64,000 bases of DNA from Vibrio sp. J1-1 (GTDB lineage: Bacteria > Pseudomonadota > Gammaproteobacteria > Enterobacterales > Vibrionaceae): positions 248,001 to 312,000 of the forward strand of contig NZ_JAKKCM010000004.1 in the NCBI RefSeq assembly GCF_021728395.1. The letters are read 5' to 3'. Of the stretch, positions 21,904 through 31,404 are shown one piece after another. Within the stretch, counting starts at the first letter, position 1; every line of letters begins with the position of its first letter. The position numbers and the translations under genes are program-made. Below the pieces are notes generated by a model. It was not told where the DNA came from. It did no database searches and worked only from the letters and a program-made list of their open reading frames with translations.

Positions 21904-22674
21904 ATGATAAATTTAGATGCCTATCAAGATCTTCTTGCTCCTATCAACCAGTTTCTACAGTGCAGCACACCTGACGAGTGGGTTGAAGAAGCAAAAAAAC
22001 CACAAAACCTTCAAACCATTTTGTTAGACCACCTACTTTGCGAACTCAAAGCAGGCCAATCAGCAATGTTTTTGATCCGAAAGTATGCCGTTGATCAAAA
22101 CAGTTCACGCGCATTGCTAGACTGGTTTAAACCCTATGAAGATTTCGCTTATCGTAATGTAGGCTCTTTAGAAACATTGAAAGGTAAGAGTAATATTTCC
22201 AAATCAATCATAGCCAAATCAGACTCCCCTTATAGTCAGGACCTGATTGATAAAATGGTTCTTTTGATCAAAGAAGAGTTACACCACTTTTATCAAGTGC
22301 TTGAGATTATGGATAGTCGTGGAATTGAATACCAAAACATCGCGGCGAGTCGCTATGCTAAAGGGCTTATATCTCATATGAAAACCCACGAGCCTGAAAC
22401 ATTGATCGACAAGCTTATCATTGGCGCTTATATAGAAGCTCGCTCCTGTGAACGCTTTGCGAAACTCGCGCCACATATGGAAGAAGATATCGCTAAGTTC
22501 TACATTTCTTTGTTACGTTCCGAGGCCCGCCACTACCAAGACTACTTAGTACTGGCTGAGCAAATCGCAGGGAGAGACATTAGTGAACGCATCGAATACT
22601 TTGGACGTGTCGAAGCGGATCTTATCTTAACGCCAGATGAAGATTTCAAATTTCATAGTGGTGTACCGGCTTAA
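21904..22674 (+). CDS. miaE: tRNA 2-methylthio-N6-isopentenyladenosine-37 hydroxylase
   Basis: MiaE is a non-haem diiron enzyme that hydroxylates ms2i6A at position 37 of tRNA. The 256 residues show the family's ferritin-like helices: LLDHLLCELKAGQSAM (first Glu ligand), IKEELHHFYQVLEIM (EELHH), IGAYIEARSCERFAKL and LLRSEARHYQDYLVLA. This gives the two E...EXXH sets needed for a diiron site. Own promoter gap after the terminator at 21828 and its own hairpin downstream. Confidence 0.94.
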   Translation: MINLDAYQDLLAPINQFLQCSTPDEWVEEAKKPQNLQTILLDHLLCELKAGQSAMFLIRKYAVDQNSSRALLDWFKPYEDFAYRNVGSLETLKGKSNISKSIIAKSDSPYSQDLIDKMVLLIKEELHHFYQVLEIMDSRGIEYQNIAASRYAKGLISHMKTHEPETLIDKLIIGAYIEARSCERFAKLAPHMEEDIAKFYISLLRSEARHYQDYLVLAEQIAGRDISERIEYFGRVEADLILTPDEDFKFHSGVPA

Positions 22675-22696
22675 TAGCCGAAACAGAAAACAGAAT

Positions 22697-22730
22697 AAAG
22701 CCGGGGCAAGCTTCAAGGTCCCGGCTTTTT
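22697..22730 (+). terminator. Intrinsic terminator after miaE
   Basis: AAAGCCGGG (22697-22705) pairs with CCCGGCTTT (22720-22728), followed by TT; 14-base loop. Confidence 0.8.
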
Positions 22731-22824
22731 ACTAAGTGAGAAAACTGAATAGAATTTCATCATTCTACTATTCCTATCCGCCTAATTTGTGGCTTAATAG
22801 CTTAAACAACAATAACTTTTCTCT

Positions 22825-23793
22825 ATGGATTCCCGAATGGACTCGGTTTTAAATCAGTTGCAATTCTCTCTATCGATTACAGGCCCTATCTGTTTGATGC
22901 TAGTGCTCGGCGTGGTCTTTAAACGAATTGGCTTAATTGATAATAACTTTATCGATGTGGGATCAAAACTGGTCTTCAAGGTGACGCTTCCAGCCATGCT
23001 ATTCATTAGCATTGTGTCTTCAGAACATGACTTCGCTTCAGCCAGTAATTTCGTCAACTATGGCATCATCGCCAGTATTTCGTTTTTTATTTTTACCTAT
23101 TTTTCCGTCAAGTTCTTATTTCCAACCTCCCCTGATCAGGGCGTGCTCGTTCAAGGCGGGTTTCGTGCGAATACTGGCATCATAGGTCTTGCCTATGTGT
23201 CTAGTGCGTATGGTCCACAAGGCGTCGCGTTAGCTGCTCTCTATGTTGCGGTAACCACCTTTATTTATAACGTACAAGCGGTGATCTGCTTATCACCTAA
23301 AGGGGCGACACCCGTCTCTCAGGGCGCGAAATTGATGTTTCGTACACTCACTAAAAATCCGTTGATTATTTCCATTGTTCTCGGGATCTTTTTTTACATA
23401 CTAGCTATCCCTGTGCCTAAAATCGCAATTGATGTGGGTAATTATTTGTCGAAGATGACACTACCTCTTGCATTGTTATGCACGGGCGGATCGTTGAATT
23501 TGCGTTTAATGAGACAAGAGAAAGGTCCATCATGGTTTGCCAGTAGTTACAAACTTCTGGTAGCGCCAGCGGTAATCACATTAGGTGCGTATTTGGTCGG
23601 ATTTAGGGGTGTTGAGCTAGGCATTTTGTTCTTTATGAACGCCTCGCCGGTTGCAGCTGCTAGTTACGTAATGGCCCGAGCTATGGGAGGAAACTCCGTG
23701 CTGGCGGCAAACATTATCGCGATGACAACGGTTATTTCCACATTGACCTGTACCCTCGGGATCATTATGTTGAATTCTCTGGATCTGATTTAA
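22825..23793 (+). CDS. AEC family transporter (auxin-efflux-carrier type)
   Basis: A 322-residue membrane protein with about ten hydrophobic segments in two halves of five. It has the conserved proline-containing helix KVTLPAMLFISIV in the first half and the GIGxxA-like RANTGIIGLAYVSSAYG and ASPVAAASYVMARAMGG segments. AEC carriers export or exchange small carboxylates or amino acids; no substrate can be assigned. Start could be 22825 or the ATG at 22837; neither has a strong Shine-Dalgarno sequence. Convergent with the MarR gene. Confidence 0.85.
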   Translation: MDSRMDSVLNQLQFSLSITGPICLMLVLGVVFKRIGLIDNNFIDVGSKLVFKVTLPAMLFISIVSSEHDFASASNFVNYGIIASISFFIFTYFSVKFLFPTSPDQGVLVQGGFRANTGIIGLAYVSSAYGPQGVALAALYVAVTTFIYNVQAVICLSPKGATPVSQGAKLMFRTLTKNPLIISIVLGIFFYILAIPVPKIAIDVGNYLSKMTLPLALLCTGGSLNLRLMRQEKGPSWFASSYKLLVAPAVITLGAYLVGFRGVELGILFFMNASPVAAASYVMARAMGGNSVLAANIIAMTTVISTLTCTLGIIMLNSLDLI

Positions 23794-23853
23794 GAATAAA
23801 GCCAGTAGTCGGGAGCTAATATAGTCTTGTTGGTATCTCTCCTTTCTTCATTG

Positions 23854-24306
23854 TCAGTCATTATTGGCTAGCGTCACCTTCCTGATCAGACGAACGAATT
23901 CCGACGTTTCCGAGTCAGACAAGCAAGAGAAGAAATCCCGCTGTAAGTTTGTCATGATCTCATGTACTTTTTGCAACGTTTGCTGGCCTTCAATTGTCAG
24001 ACTTAGCATCTTGATTCTTCGGTTGGATTCACATTTAGAGACCTGCACCAAACCGCGCTTGTGCAAATTATCCACCATACGCTTCGCAACACTACGTTCA
24101 CAAATTACAGCATTCGCTAATGCTTGCTGACTCATTGGCTGAAATTCTTCGATCGCCGCTAGCGCACTCGCCATCTCTAAGGTGATCAAACTTTGACGAG
24201 ATAGTTCTACCTGTGCGCGATTTCGATACATACGTTGCATCACACCACATACAAACATCGGGCTTTTGTCTAAAACGGTAATAGGAGAAATCTTTTTATC
24301 TTTCAT
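23854..24306 (-). CDS. MarR family transcriptional regulator
   Basis: 150 residues with a winged-helix DNA-binding domain: MSQQALANAVICERSVAKRMVDNLHKRGLVQVSK (HTH spans about 58-92) and a basic wing ESNRRIKMLSLT. It lies directly downstream of the RND efflux pump genes on the same strand but behind a terminator. MarR proteins often repress neighbouring efflux genes, so control of the pump is plausible; no direct evidence is visible. Confidence 0.85.
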   Translation of the reverse strand: MKDKKISPITVLDKSPMFVCGVMQRMYRNRAQVELSRQSLITLEMASALAAIEEFQPMSQQALANAVICERSVAKRMVDNLHKRGLVQVSKCESNRRIKMLSLTIEGQQTLQKVHEIMTNLQRDFFSCLSDSETSEFVRLIRKVTLANND

Positions 24307-24338
24307 GGATGGCTATTTTAAAGTAGAGCAGATAAACA

Positions 24339-24358
24339 AAGAGCGCCGAAGCGCTCTT
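24339..24358 (-). terminator. Terminator between RND pump and marR-like gene
   Basis: AAGAGCGC (24339-24346) and GCGCTCTT (24351-24358) pair; the minus-strand loop is the stable TTCG tetraloop, followed by TGTTTATC. It separates the efflux operon from the MarR gene. Confidence 0.75.
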
Positions 24359-24405
24359 ATATTACAAAACTATCAGTAGTATACCTTAGTTCAAACCATT
24401 AGGGT

Positions 24406-27400
24406 CTACTTTGGAGATTCTGATTCGTGAGCCAGCACCTGTTGTTCTTCCTCTTCCTGCTCCTTTCTCGCTTTGCGGTCAAACAAACGCTCTACCACAA
24501 CAAAGAAAATTGGAACAAAAAAGATGCCCAACAATGTGGCACTCACCATACCACCAAGTACACCCGTACCTACTGCATTCTGGCCCGCAGAGCCTACACC
24601 TGAACTGATCGCAAGAGGCACAACGCCAAGGCCAAACGCCAGTGAGGTCATGATGATTGGGCGAAGACGCACTCGAATCGCATGCAATGTCGCTTCAATA
24701 AGTCCCGCCCCCTTCTCGTAGTAATCTTTGGCAAATTCAACGATCAGAATGGCGTTCTTTGTCGCCAGACCAACAGTGGTCAACAGACTTACCTGGAAGA
24801 ACACATCGTTATCCAAGCCTCGTCCCATCACCGCAAGCACTGCACCAAGCACACCCAGAGGTACCACTAATACAACTGCAAACGGTACAGACCAACTTTC
24901 ATAAAGCGCGGCAAGTACTAGGAAAACAACCATAATCGACAACGCATATAGCATTGGAGCCTGATTTCCGGATAGGCGCTCTTCATAAGAGATGCCAGTC
25001 CACTTCACCTGAAAGCCTTCAGGTAACTGTTTTACCAACGCTTCAATCTCGGCCATCGCGTCACCTGTACTAACGCCAGGAGCTGCACCACCTTGAATGT
25101 TCATCGCAGGTAAGCCATCAAAACGTTGCAACTGAGGTGAGCCATACGTCCACTCACCGTACGAAAATGCAGAGAATGGCACCATGTCACCATTGGCGTT
25201 ACGTACGTACCAAGAATCAAAGTCTTTAGGCTGCATACGGAACTCAGCATCACTCTGCAGCATCACCTTTTTAACACGACCGCGGTCAATGTAATCGTTG
25301 ATGTAAGCCCCACCCCATGCAGAAGACAAGATTTGGTTTACATCATCAATGCTCACATTCAACGCGCGTAGCTTAGCGTGGTCAACGTGTACTTGGTACA
25401 TCGGCGCATCAGCCTGGCCATTAGGACGCACACCAACAAGATTGGGATTTTGTGCCGCCATGCCAAGTAACTGACCTTGCGCTGCAACTAATGCATCATG
25501 CCCTTGGTTCAACGCGTCTTGAAGGTAGAAATCAAAGCCAGTGGCGTTACCTAACTCTTGGATTGCTGGAGGCGCAAAAGCATAGACCATCGCCTCTTTG
25601 ATCGTAGAGAAGTAACCCATCGCTCGGCCCGTTAATGACGCAGCATCCATTCCTGGCTCTTTACGCTCTGACCAGTCCTTCAAGTTAACAAACGCCATAC
25701 CCATATTTTGACCCTGACCCGCGAAGCTAAAGCCAGCCACGGTAAATATCGAGTTCACGGCATCTTTTTCTTCTTCAAGGAAGTACTCTCGCATCTTGTC
25801 GAGCGTTTTCTCGGTTTGTTCCTGCGTTGAGTTCGGTGGCAAAATCGACATAGAGAAGACAGTGCCTTGGTCTTCATCAGGTAAGAAAGACGTCGACAGA
25901 TTAGTAAAGAACCAACCTGCACCTGCGGATAATGCAAAAAACAACAGCATCATACGACCCGTGCGCTTTAGTAATCTTGCTACACCCGATTCGTATCTTG
26001 AGGTTAAGGAGTCAAACGTACGGTTGAACCAGCCAAAGAATCCTTTCTTCTCAGCCAGCTCCGCATCCCCTTTTTTCAGCAAGGTTGCACACAGCGCTGG
26101 CGTCAAGATGATCGCTACTAGTACAGAAAGCGTCATGGCAGCAACAATCGTTATCGAAAACTGACGATAAATAACCCCGGTAGATCCCGTCATAAATGCC
26201 ATCGGTACAAATACCGCAGACAAGGTCAAACCAACACCCACCAATGCACCAGTGATCTGCCCCATCGATTTTTTGGTCGCTTCTTTAGGTTCGAGCCCAT
26301 CTTCGTGCATCACACGTTCAACGTTCTCTACCACTACGATGGCATCATCCACCAGCAAGCCGATGGCCAGGACCATAGCAAACATGGTTAAGGTGTTGAC
26401 ACTAAAGCCTGTCGTATACAGAACCGCAAACGTACCCAGCAAAACAACCGGAACCGCAATGGTCGGAATAAGCGTCGCACGGAAGTTCTGTAAGAACAGG
26501 TACATGATCAAGAACACCAAAACAATCGCTTCCAGTAGCGTCTTCACCACTTCATGAATCGATGCTTCAACGAAAGGCGTGGTTTCAAATGGGTAGGCGA
26601 TCTTTAAACCAGCCGGAAAGTTCTCTTGCAACTGCGCCAACCGCTCTTTTACCGCTGCTGCCGTTTCCAGCGCGTTCGCTCCAGTACCCAGAGAAAGACC
26701 CAAACCCGATGCAGGGTAGCCATTGTATTGACCCTTGATGTCGTAACTTTCCGCACCACGTTCAACCCGAGCAACGTCTTTCAAATACACATTCGCGCCA
26801 CTGCTATCGGACTTAAGAATGATATTTTCAAACTCTTTAACACTACTCAAACGGCTTGCAGAAGAGATCGTCGCGTTCAGCAGTTGCCCTTTTTGTGCTG
26901 GCGCAGCGCCAAGTTGACCAGACGAAACCTGAGCGTTTTGCTCTCTGATCGCACCAGCGACATCGATCGCAGTTAAGTTAAACTGGGTTAATTTGAATGG
27001 ATCTAACCAGACACGCATCGCATATTGTGCACCAAACGCCTGCACCTTACCGACACCGGTTACACGGCTGATTGGATCTTCAATGTTCGATACCACATAG
27101 TCCGCGATGTCATTCTGTGTGTAGTCAGGATCTTCAGAATACAGTGCCACAACCAACAAGAAAGAGGTGTTCGATTTTTCAACAACGATACCTTGGCTTT
27201 GTACTTCACTCGGCAACGAGGTCAGCGCCAACTGTAGCTTGTTTTGTACCTGAACTTGAGCAATATCCGGATCGGCTTCACTGTCAAATGTGAGCGTGAC
27301 CGTCGCATTACCAAACGCATCACTGCTTGATGAAAGATAACGCAAGTAGTCAAGGCCGGTCATATTTTGCTCGATGACCTGCGTAACGGAATCTTCAACC

Positions 27401-27567
27401 GTTTGTGCAGACGCCCCTGGGTAACGAGCAGAGATCGTGACCGTCGGCGGTGAAATAGTTGGATACTGCGACACTGGTAAATTCATCAGGGACATGATCC
27501 CCGCCAGCATGGTCAGAATAGCCAGAACCCAAGCAAAGACCGGACGATCGATAAAGAATCGTGCCAT
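24406..27567 (-). CDS. RND multidrug efflux pump, HAE1 family (AcrB/VmeB-like)
   Basis: Proton-driven inner-membrane pump that expels drugs and bile salts through a tripartite complex. The 1053 residues are the usual AcrB length. It starts [17 protein letters not shown] and shows two repeats of six transmembrane helices. TM4 contains [18 protein letters not shown], with the adjacent aspartates of the proton relay, and the large periplasmic loops carry [19 protein letters not shown]. It begins 2 bp after the adaptor stop. No outer-membrane channel gene is present, so a TolC encoded elsewhere is expected. Confidence 0.96.
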   Translation of the reverse strand: MARFFIDRPVFAWVLAILTMLAGIMSLMNLPVSQYPTISPPTVTISARYPGASAQTVEDSVTQVIEQNMTGLDYLRYLSSSSDAFGNATVTLTFDSEADPDIAQVQVQNKLQLALTSLPSEVQSQGIVVEKSNTSFLLVVALYSEDPDYTQNDIADYVVSNIEDPISRVTGVGKVQAFGAQYAMRVWLDPFKLTQFNLTAIDVAGAIREQNAQVSSGQLGAAPAQKGQLLNATISSASRLSSVKEFENIILKSDSSGANVYLKDVARVERGAESYDIKGQYNGYPASGLGLSLGTGANALETAAAVKERLAQLQENFPAGLKIAYPFETTPFVEASIHEVVKTLLEAIVLVFLIMYLFLQNFRATLIPTIAVPVVLLGTFAVLYTTGFSVNTLTMFAMVLAIGLLVDDAIVVVENVERVMHEDGLEPKEATKKSMGQITGALVGVGLTLSAVFVPMAFMTGSTGVIYRQFSITIVAAMTLSVLVAIILTPALCATLLKKGDAELAEKKGFFGWFNRTFDSLTSRYESGVARLLKRTGRMMLLFFALSAGAGWFFTNLSTSFLPDEDQGTVFSMSILPPNSTQEQTEKTLDKMREYFLEEEKDAVNSIFTVAGFSFAGQGQNMGMAFVNLKDWSERKEPGMDAASLTGRAMGYFSTIKEAMVYAFAPPAIQELGNATGFDFYLQDALNQGHDALVAAQGQLLGMAAQNPNLVGVRPNGQADAPMYQVHVDHAKLRALNVSIDDVNQILSSAWGGAYINDYIDRGRVKKVMLQSDAEFRMQPKDFDSWYVRNANGDMVPFSAFSYGEWTYGSPQLQRFDGLPAMNIQGGAAPGVSTGDAMAEIEALVKQLPEGFQVKWTGISYEERLSGNQAPMLYALSIMVVFLVLAALYESWSVPFAVVLVVPLGVLGAVLAVMGRGLDNDVFFQVSLLTTVGLATKNAILIVEFAKDYYEKGAGLIEATLHAIRVRLRPIIMTSLAFGLGVVPLAISSGVGSAGQNAVGTGVLGGMVSATLLGIFFVPIFFVVVERLFDRKARKEQEEEEQQVLAHESESPK

Positions 27568-27569
27568 GA

Positions 27570-28709
27570 TTACTCCTGCTCTCCGGTTTGAATGATTACA
27601 GAACTACCTGGACCTACCTTTTGTAGACCAGCTGTAATGACTTTGTCGCCCGCTTTTAGGCCGTCGATGATACGCCATTGATTATCAACCACTTCCGCTG
27701 TTGATACCGGAGTCGAGACGACTTCGTTTTCTGCATTAACAACCATGACGATCGCTTGCCCCCTTGCATCACGAGTCACCGTGTTTTGAGGAACAAGAAT
27801 CGCCTCAGGATCCACACCTGTGATTACCGTGGCACGAACAAACATGCCCGGTAGCAGCAAGCCATCTGGGTTAGGGAATTCCGCACGCAGTGTAACACTC
27901 CCAGTGCTCTCATCGACATTCACTTCGACAAACTTCATTGTGCCTGTATGGGCATAAGTCGAACCGTCTTCTAATTCTAAAGTCACTTCGGCAGACTCAT
28001 CCTGCTGGATATGCCCTTTCGCCAGAGCAGATTTCAGACGTAGCAACTGAGCAGATGATTGCACGATGTCGATATTGATTGGGTTAAGCTGTTGAATCGT
28101 CGCTAACGTGTCAGACTGGTTTGCGGTAACCAAAGCACCAGCGGTGACACTTGATTTACCAATAACACCGCTGATAGGTGCCTTGACCTGAGTGTAAGAC
28201 AAATTGATTTTCGCAGTATTGATCGCCGCTTTAGCTACTAATGCTTGAGCTTTTGCTTCTTTGTACGCTGCCTCTGCTTCATCGAGATCTTGTTGACTGA
28301 TTGATTTTTTTGAAATTAGGGCACGGTAGCGCTTAACCGTTGCAAAGGTTGATTCTTCAGTCGCATTAGCGCGGATCAATTCTGCTTCAGCACTTAATAG
28401 AGCCGCTTGATAGGTTGAATCGTCGATTTGGTACAGTGACTGTCCTTGTTCGACAACACCACCTTCAACAAAGTTACGATCAGAGACAATACCGCTAACC
28501 TGCGGGCGAACCTCTGCTTCTTTGAATGCACGGCTACGACCCGGCAATTCTACCGTTAACATTTGACGAACAGGCTCAACCGTCATCACTTCGACTTCTG
28601 TTGCCTGTCCGGCACCACCGCCCTGATTTGTACCTTCTTGACTTGGTTGGCATCCAGCCATAAACAGGCTCGACGCAATCAACAGCGATAGCGTAGTTTT
28701 ACGTCTCAT
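27570..28709 (-). CDS. Periplasmic adaptor lipoprotein of RND efflux (AcrA-like)
   Basis: Membrane-fusion protein linking the RND pump to TolC. From [20 protein letters not shown] it has 379 residues with a lipoprotein signal and lipobox (Leu-Phe-Met-Ala-Gly-Cys, acylated Cys20). Lipoyl half-motifs ([18 protein letters not shown] and [16 protein letters not shown]) flank an alpha-hairpin (about 100-160), followed by a beta-barrel domain. AGAGAG before the ATG at 28709 supports this start over the upstream frame extension. First gene of a two-gene operon with the pump. Confidence 0.94.
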   Translation of the reverse strand: MRRKTTLSLLIASSLFMAGCQPSQEGTNQGGGAGQATEVEVMTVEPVRQMLTVELPGRSRAFKEAEVRPQVSGIVSDRNFVEGGVVEQGQSLYQIDDSTYQAALLSAEAELIRANATEESTFATVKRYRALISKKSISQQDLDEAEAAYKEAKAQALVAKAAINTAKINLSYTQVKAPISGVIGKSSVTAGALVTANQSDTLATIQQLNPINIDIVQSSAQLLRLKSALAKGHIQQDESAEVTLELEDGSTYAHTGTMKFVEVNVDESTGSVTLRAEFPNPDGLLLPGMFVRATVITGVDPEAILVPQNTVTRDARGQAIVMVVNAENEVVSTPVSTAEVVDNQWRIIDGLKAGDKVITAGLQKVGPGSSVIIQTGEQE

Positions 28710-29183
28710 TAAACATCTCTCTTTGTTACTTTCTCTAAAAACCATTTAGGCAACTAAAATCACTTAAAAAATGTGGTTATAATTGATGAAGTTACATTCA
28801 AAAATTATGTAGGATGATAGTTATCCGGTGTTGTATATACAACAACATTTACGTTTCTATACGCTTGCAAAATACGTTTGTCTGAAAGGTGTGCTTAACA
28901 TCTCAAAACTGATCATTTTGCGTTGGAAATCACATTTTTCTGTGTGCAATAACATCGCTTAAAAAGAAGACAGAATGATGAAATTACCACCACTCGCTTG
29001 TACAAAAATTTGATCCCAAGTCCACTTTTATTTCTTAAACGCCTAAGAAACAATTCGTAGATAACCAAAAGTAATGTTAGCTAATGCACTAAAAATGACC
29101 TGAATTTATGCATGCATTCTTATTTTTAGTACCCGAACCCGGGTCAGGATCAATCAACACTACACTTGCGTCGCTGGCAGCGT
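28710..29183. other. Regulatory gap upstream of the efflux operon
   Basis: 474 bp without a gene. It must hold the efflux promoter. Besides the 16-bp palindrome at 28829 there is a wide dyad ACTAAAAAT (29088-29096) / ATTTTTAGT (29122-29130) enclosing TGCATGCA, placed downstream of the benE-like gene, where it may act as its terminator. Confidence 0.5.
28829..28844. promoter_or_regulatory. Perfect 16-bp palindrome upstream of the efflux operon
   Basis: TGTTGTATATACAACA is a perfect palindrome 120 bp upstream of the adaptor start. Its size and symmetry suit a MarR or TetR dimer; the MarR gene downstream of the pump is the nearest candidate. Function is inferred. Confidence 0.55.
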
Positions 29184-30347
29184 TTATGCGCGACTTGCTT
29201 TATGAGTTAAACGTAGATGCATCATCCCCACCAACAAGCCCCATAATGTCGCGCTCACACCAAGAAAACTGATCCCGGACAGAGTGATAAGAAAGGTAAA
29301 CAATGCCGACTCTCTGTATCCTTCGTCATGGAAAGCCGATTGCAGACACATCATTAACGTGCCTAACAAGGCAAATCCAGCCAGAATTTTTGTCACTTCG
29401 TCAGGTAGTGATAGAAAGATCGCCACAACCGTTGTCGCAAACACACCAGCAATCAGATAGAAGGCTCCGGCCCATAACACCGCGCGATAACGTTGTGTTT
29501 TGTCGGAGTCCACTTCAGGTGTCATACAAATTGCAGCTGAAATTGCAGCAAGGTTGACGCTAAAACCACCGAATGGGGCTGAGAAAATATTGGTGATGCC
29601 GGTACCTATCAAAATGGGCTTCACTGGCGTGCCATATTGGTAGCTTTTCATCATCGCAATACCGGGCAAATTCTGAGAAAGCATCGTAATGATATAGAGC
29701 GGAATGGATAAGTTCAGCATAGCACCAAGATCGAAATTCGGAGTCACCCATATTGGCTGAGCAATAGAAAGTTCCTTGATGTTAATTACCGCGCCTTCCA
29801 CTCCAATAGCGCAAACCACACCTAAGAGCAGAAGTACCAGCATTGCGTACCTTGGAATCGTATTCTTAGCCAATAAAAAGCCAGCAAACATAATTAGAAA
29901 GGTGATTGGTGCACCGCTGGCGGCCTGAAAGCTCCCCAAACAGAACGGCAGTAAAATAGCGCCAAGCATCGAAGTACCCAATTGTGGTGGAATGCGTTCA
30001 AGTGCTCGGCTCAACGGCGTAATCAGTCCGGTTAATAAGATGAGAACACCGGAGATGACAAAAGAGCCGATGACGACTGGCAATTCATACTGCTGTGAAG
30101 CAACGACCAACATTGCCGCACCGGGTGTTGACCACGCGGTTAATATCGGCGTTTTATACAACCAGGAGTATGCGATGGAGGTTATTCCCATTGTGATGCC
30201 CAAGGCCAATAACCAACTTTCTATTTGATTAGGTGTCGCCCCGGCAGAGGTTGCCGCCTGAATGATGATCACCACCGAGCTTGTGTAGCCTACTAACACG
30301 GCAGTAAACCCTGCTGACAAGTGGCTTAAATTGAACAGCTTTTTCAT
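29184..30347 (-). CDS. BenE family benzoate/H+ symporter-like transporter (YdcO-like)
   Basis: A 387-residue membrane protein with about 11-12 hydrophobic helices. Landmarks for the BenE family are the N-terminal SAGFTAVLVGYTSSVVII, a central AWSTPGAAML and FGGFSVNLAAISAAICM. The family is related to NCS2/SulP folds; E. coli YdcO is its close relative and its substrate is unproven. It is divergent from a YdcN/SutR-like regulator, the same pairing as in E. coli. Sulfur-related transport is therefore as likely as benzoate uptake, since no benzoate pathway is nearby. Confidence 0.88.
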   Translation of the reverse strand: MKKLFNLSHLSAGFTAVLVGYTSSVVIIIQAATSAGATPNQIESWLLALGITMGITSIAYSWLYKTPILTAWSTPGAAMLVVASQQYELPVVIGSFVISGVLILLTGLITPLSRALERIPPQLGTSMLGAILLPFCLGSFQAASGAPITFLIMFAGFLLAKNTIPRYAMLVLLLLGVVCAIGVEGAVINIKELSIAQPIWVTPNFDLGAMLNLSIPLYIITMLSQNLPGIAMMKSYQYGTPVKPILIGTGITNIFSAPFGGFSVNLAAISAAICMTPEVDSDKTQRYRAVLWAGAFYLIAGVFATTVVAIFLSLPDEVTKILAGFALLGTLMMCLQSAFHDEGYRESALFTFLITLSGISFLGVSATLWGLLVGMMHLRLTHKASRA

Positions 30348-30381
30348 CCTTCGTTCTTCCCTGCTTTATGGTAAAATTTAT

Positions 30382-30431
30382 GTGCGCTATAACATACAAA
30401 CAAAAAGATAACACCGTGCGCAATAACGCAC
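30382..30431. promoter_or_regulatory. Repeated GTGCGCwATAAC motif in the divergent benE-like/sutR-like gap
   Basis: GTGCGCTATAAC (30382-30393) and GTGCGCAATAAC (30416-30427) are direct repeats 34 bp apart; the second continues into CGCAC, making the dyad GTGCG-CAATAA-CGCAC (30416-30431). Placement suggests binding by the adjacent XRE-cupin regulator. Confidence 0.5.
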
Positions 30432-30447
30432 AACAAGGTATTTAGTT

Positions 30448-30987
30448 ATGAATGAATCCGCATTTAAAACAGAGATCGCTCATCACCTGAAGTCTGAAAG
30501 AAAAAAAAGAGGATTGAGTCTAGATGCCACCTCTAAACTGACTGGGGTTTCAAAAGCGATGCTAGGGCAAATCGAGCGACAAGAATCAAGCCCGACGATT
30601 TCGACACTTTGGAAAATTGCCAGTGGACTGGAGACGTCATTCTCTGCGTTTTTTGCCAATGACCCAGAGCTACGCTCTGCCGACCGAGCCTTCCCCGACG
30701 ACTCAAAGATGAAAGTGAATACACTGTTTCCTTATAAAGCAGACTCTGGCTTGGAAATGTTTGAGATCACCTTGACTGGACATCATCGCCAAATGTCTTC
30801 TCCACATGGTGTGGGTGTGATTGAACATATTCACGTGCTTAGTGGTGAAATGAATGTTTACTTCAATGATGAATGGCATCACCTAAGTACGGGAGAGAGC
30901 ATTCGCTTTTTTAGCGACCAACCACATGGTTACGAAGCGGCGACAGAAACAACGACCTTTCAGAACATCGTTTGCTATCCGAGATGA
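30448..30987 (+). CDS. XRE-cupin transcriptional regulator (SutR/YdcN-like)
   Basis: 179 residues: an N-terminal Cro/C1 helix-turn-helix (ERKKRGLSLDATSKLTGVSKAMLGQIERQESSPTISTLWKIA, about 17-60) and a C-terminal single cupin domain (about 105-175, GVIEHIHVLSGEMNVYF and GESIRFFSDQPHGYEA). The architecture matches E. coli SutR (YdcN), which controls sulfur-utilisation genes and its divergent neighbour ydcO. Same gene pair and orientation here, so a local regulator of the BenE-family gene is likely. Confidence 0.9.
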   Translation: MNESAFKTEIAHHLKSERKKRGLSLDATSKLTGVSKAMLGQIERQESSPTISTLWKIASGLETSFSAFFANDPELRSADRAFPDDSKMKVNTLFPYKADSGLEMFEITLTGHHRQMSSPHGVGVIEHIHVLSGEMNVYFNDEWHHLSTGESIRFFSDQPHGYEAATETTTFQNIVCYPR

Positions 30988-31017
30988 GCATCTCTCGCGA
31001 GTGTTGATTGGAACTAA

Positions 31018-31137
31018 CCTCCCATTCAGGCACTAAAAGAGTCGTGGAAAGTGTATAACCCTCAGATTAAAGACTACATTTTAAGAGCCGATGTCCCAAC
31101 CAGTGCCCCAAGTCATGGTGTCCCTGGCAACGAATAG
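31018..31137 (+). pseudogene. Possible C-terminal remnant of a lost gene
   Basis: After an in-frame stop at 31015 the frame reads 39 codons to TAG, with no ATG and no ribosome site. The peptide (ALKESWKVYNPQIKDYILRA, then DVPTSAPSHGVPGNE) has ordinary protein composition, unlike surrounding frames. I do not recognise the parent family. It could also be a chance open frame. Confidence 0.3.
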
Positions 31138-31334
31138 TTAGGCTTAATTTCTTCCTGTGTTTAGCCAGAGTGGTAATGCTCTGGTTTCTTTTTGCGCTTC
31201 ATTTATCAGCAGTAAAAAATCTCAATCTAACATAACTAGGCTTGGGATAGTCCAAGGCTAGGAGTCTAATATCAGCACAGAGTGCCGCATATCTGCGCTC
31301 AAACATAAATCGTAGGCTCGAAAAGCTAAAATCA

Positions 31335-31365
31335 GAAAACCCCAAACATCGAGTTTGGGGTTTTC
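31335..31365. terminator. Bidirectional intrinsic terminator
   Basis: GAAAACCCCAAAC (31335-31347) and GTTTGGGGTTTTC (31353-31365) form a 13-bp perfect stem with a 5-base loop, 40 bp after the stop of the minus-strand protease gene. Confidence 0.85.
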
Positions 31366-31404
31366 AAAGCGCCTAACGGCAAGGTTAGAGAACTCTTTTA
31401 CTTA

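Larger units (their letters stand above)
30988..31404. other. Intergenic region with a possible gene remnant and a terminator
   Basis: 417 bp between convergent genes. It contains an uninitiated 39-codon frame (31018-31137, listed separately) and the terminator at 31335. The rest shows no gene. Confidence 0.5.
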
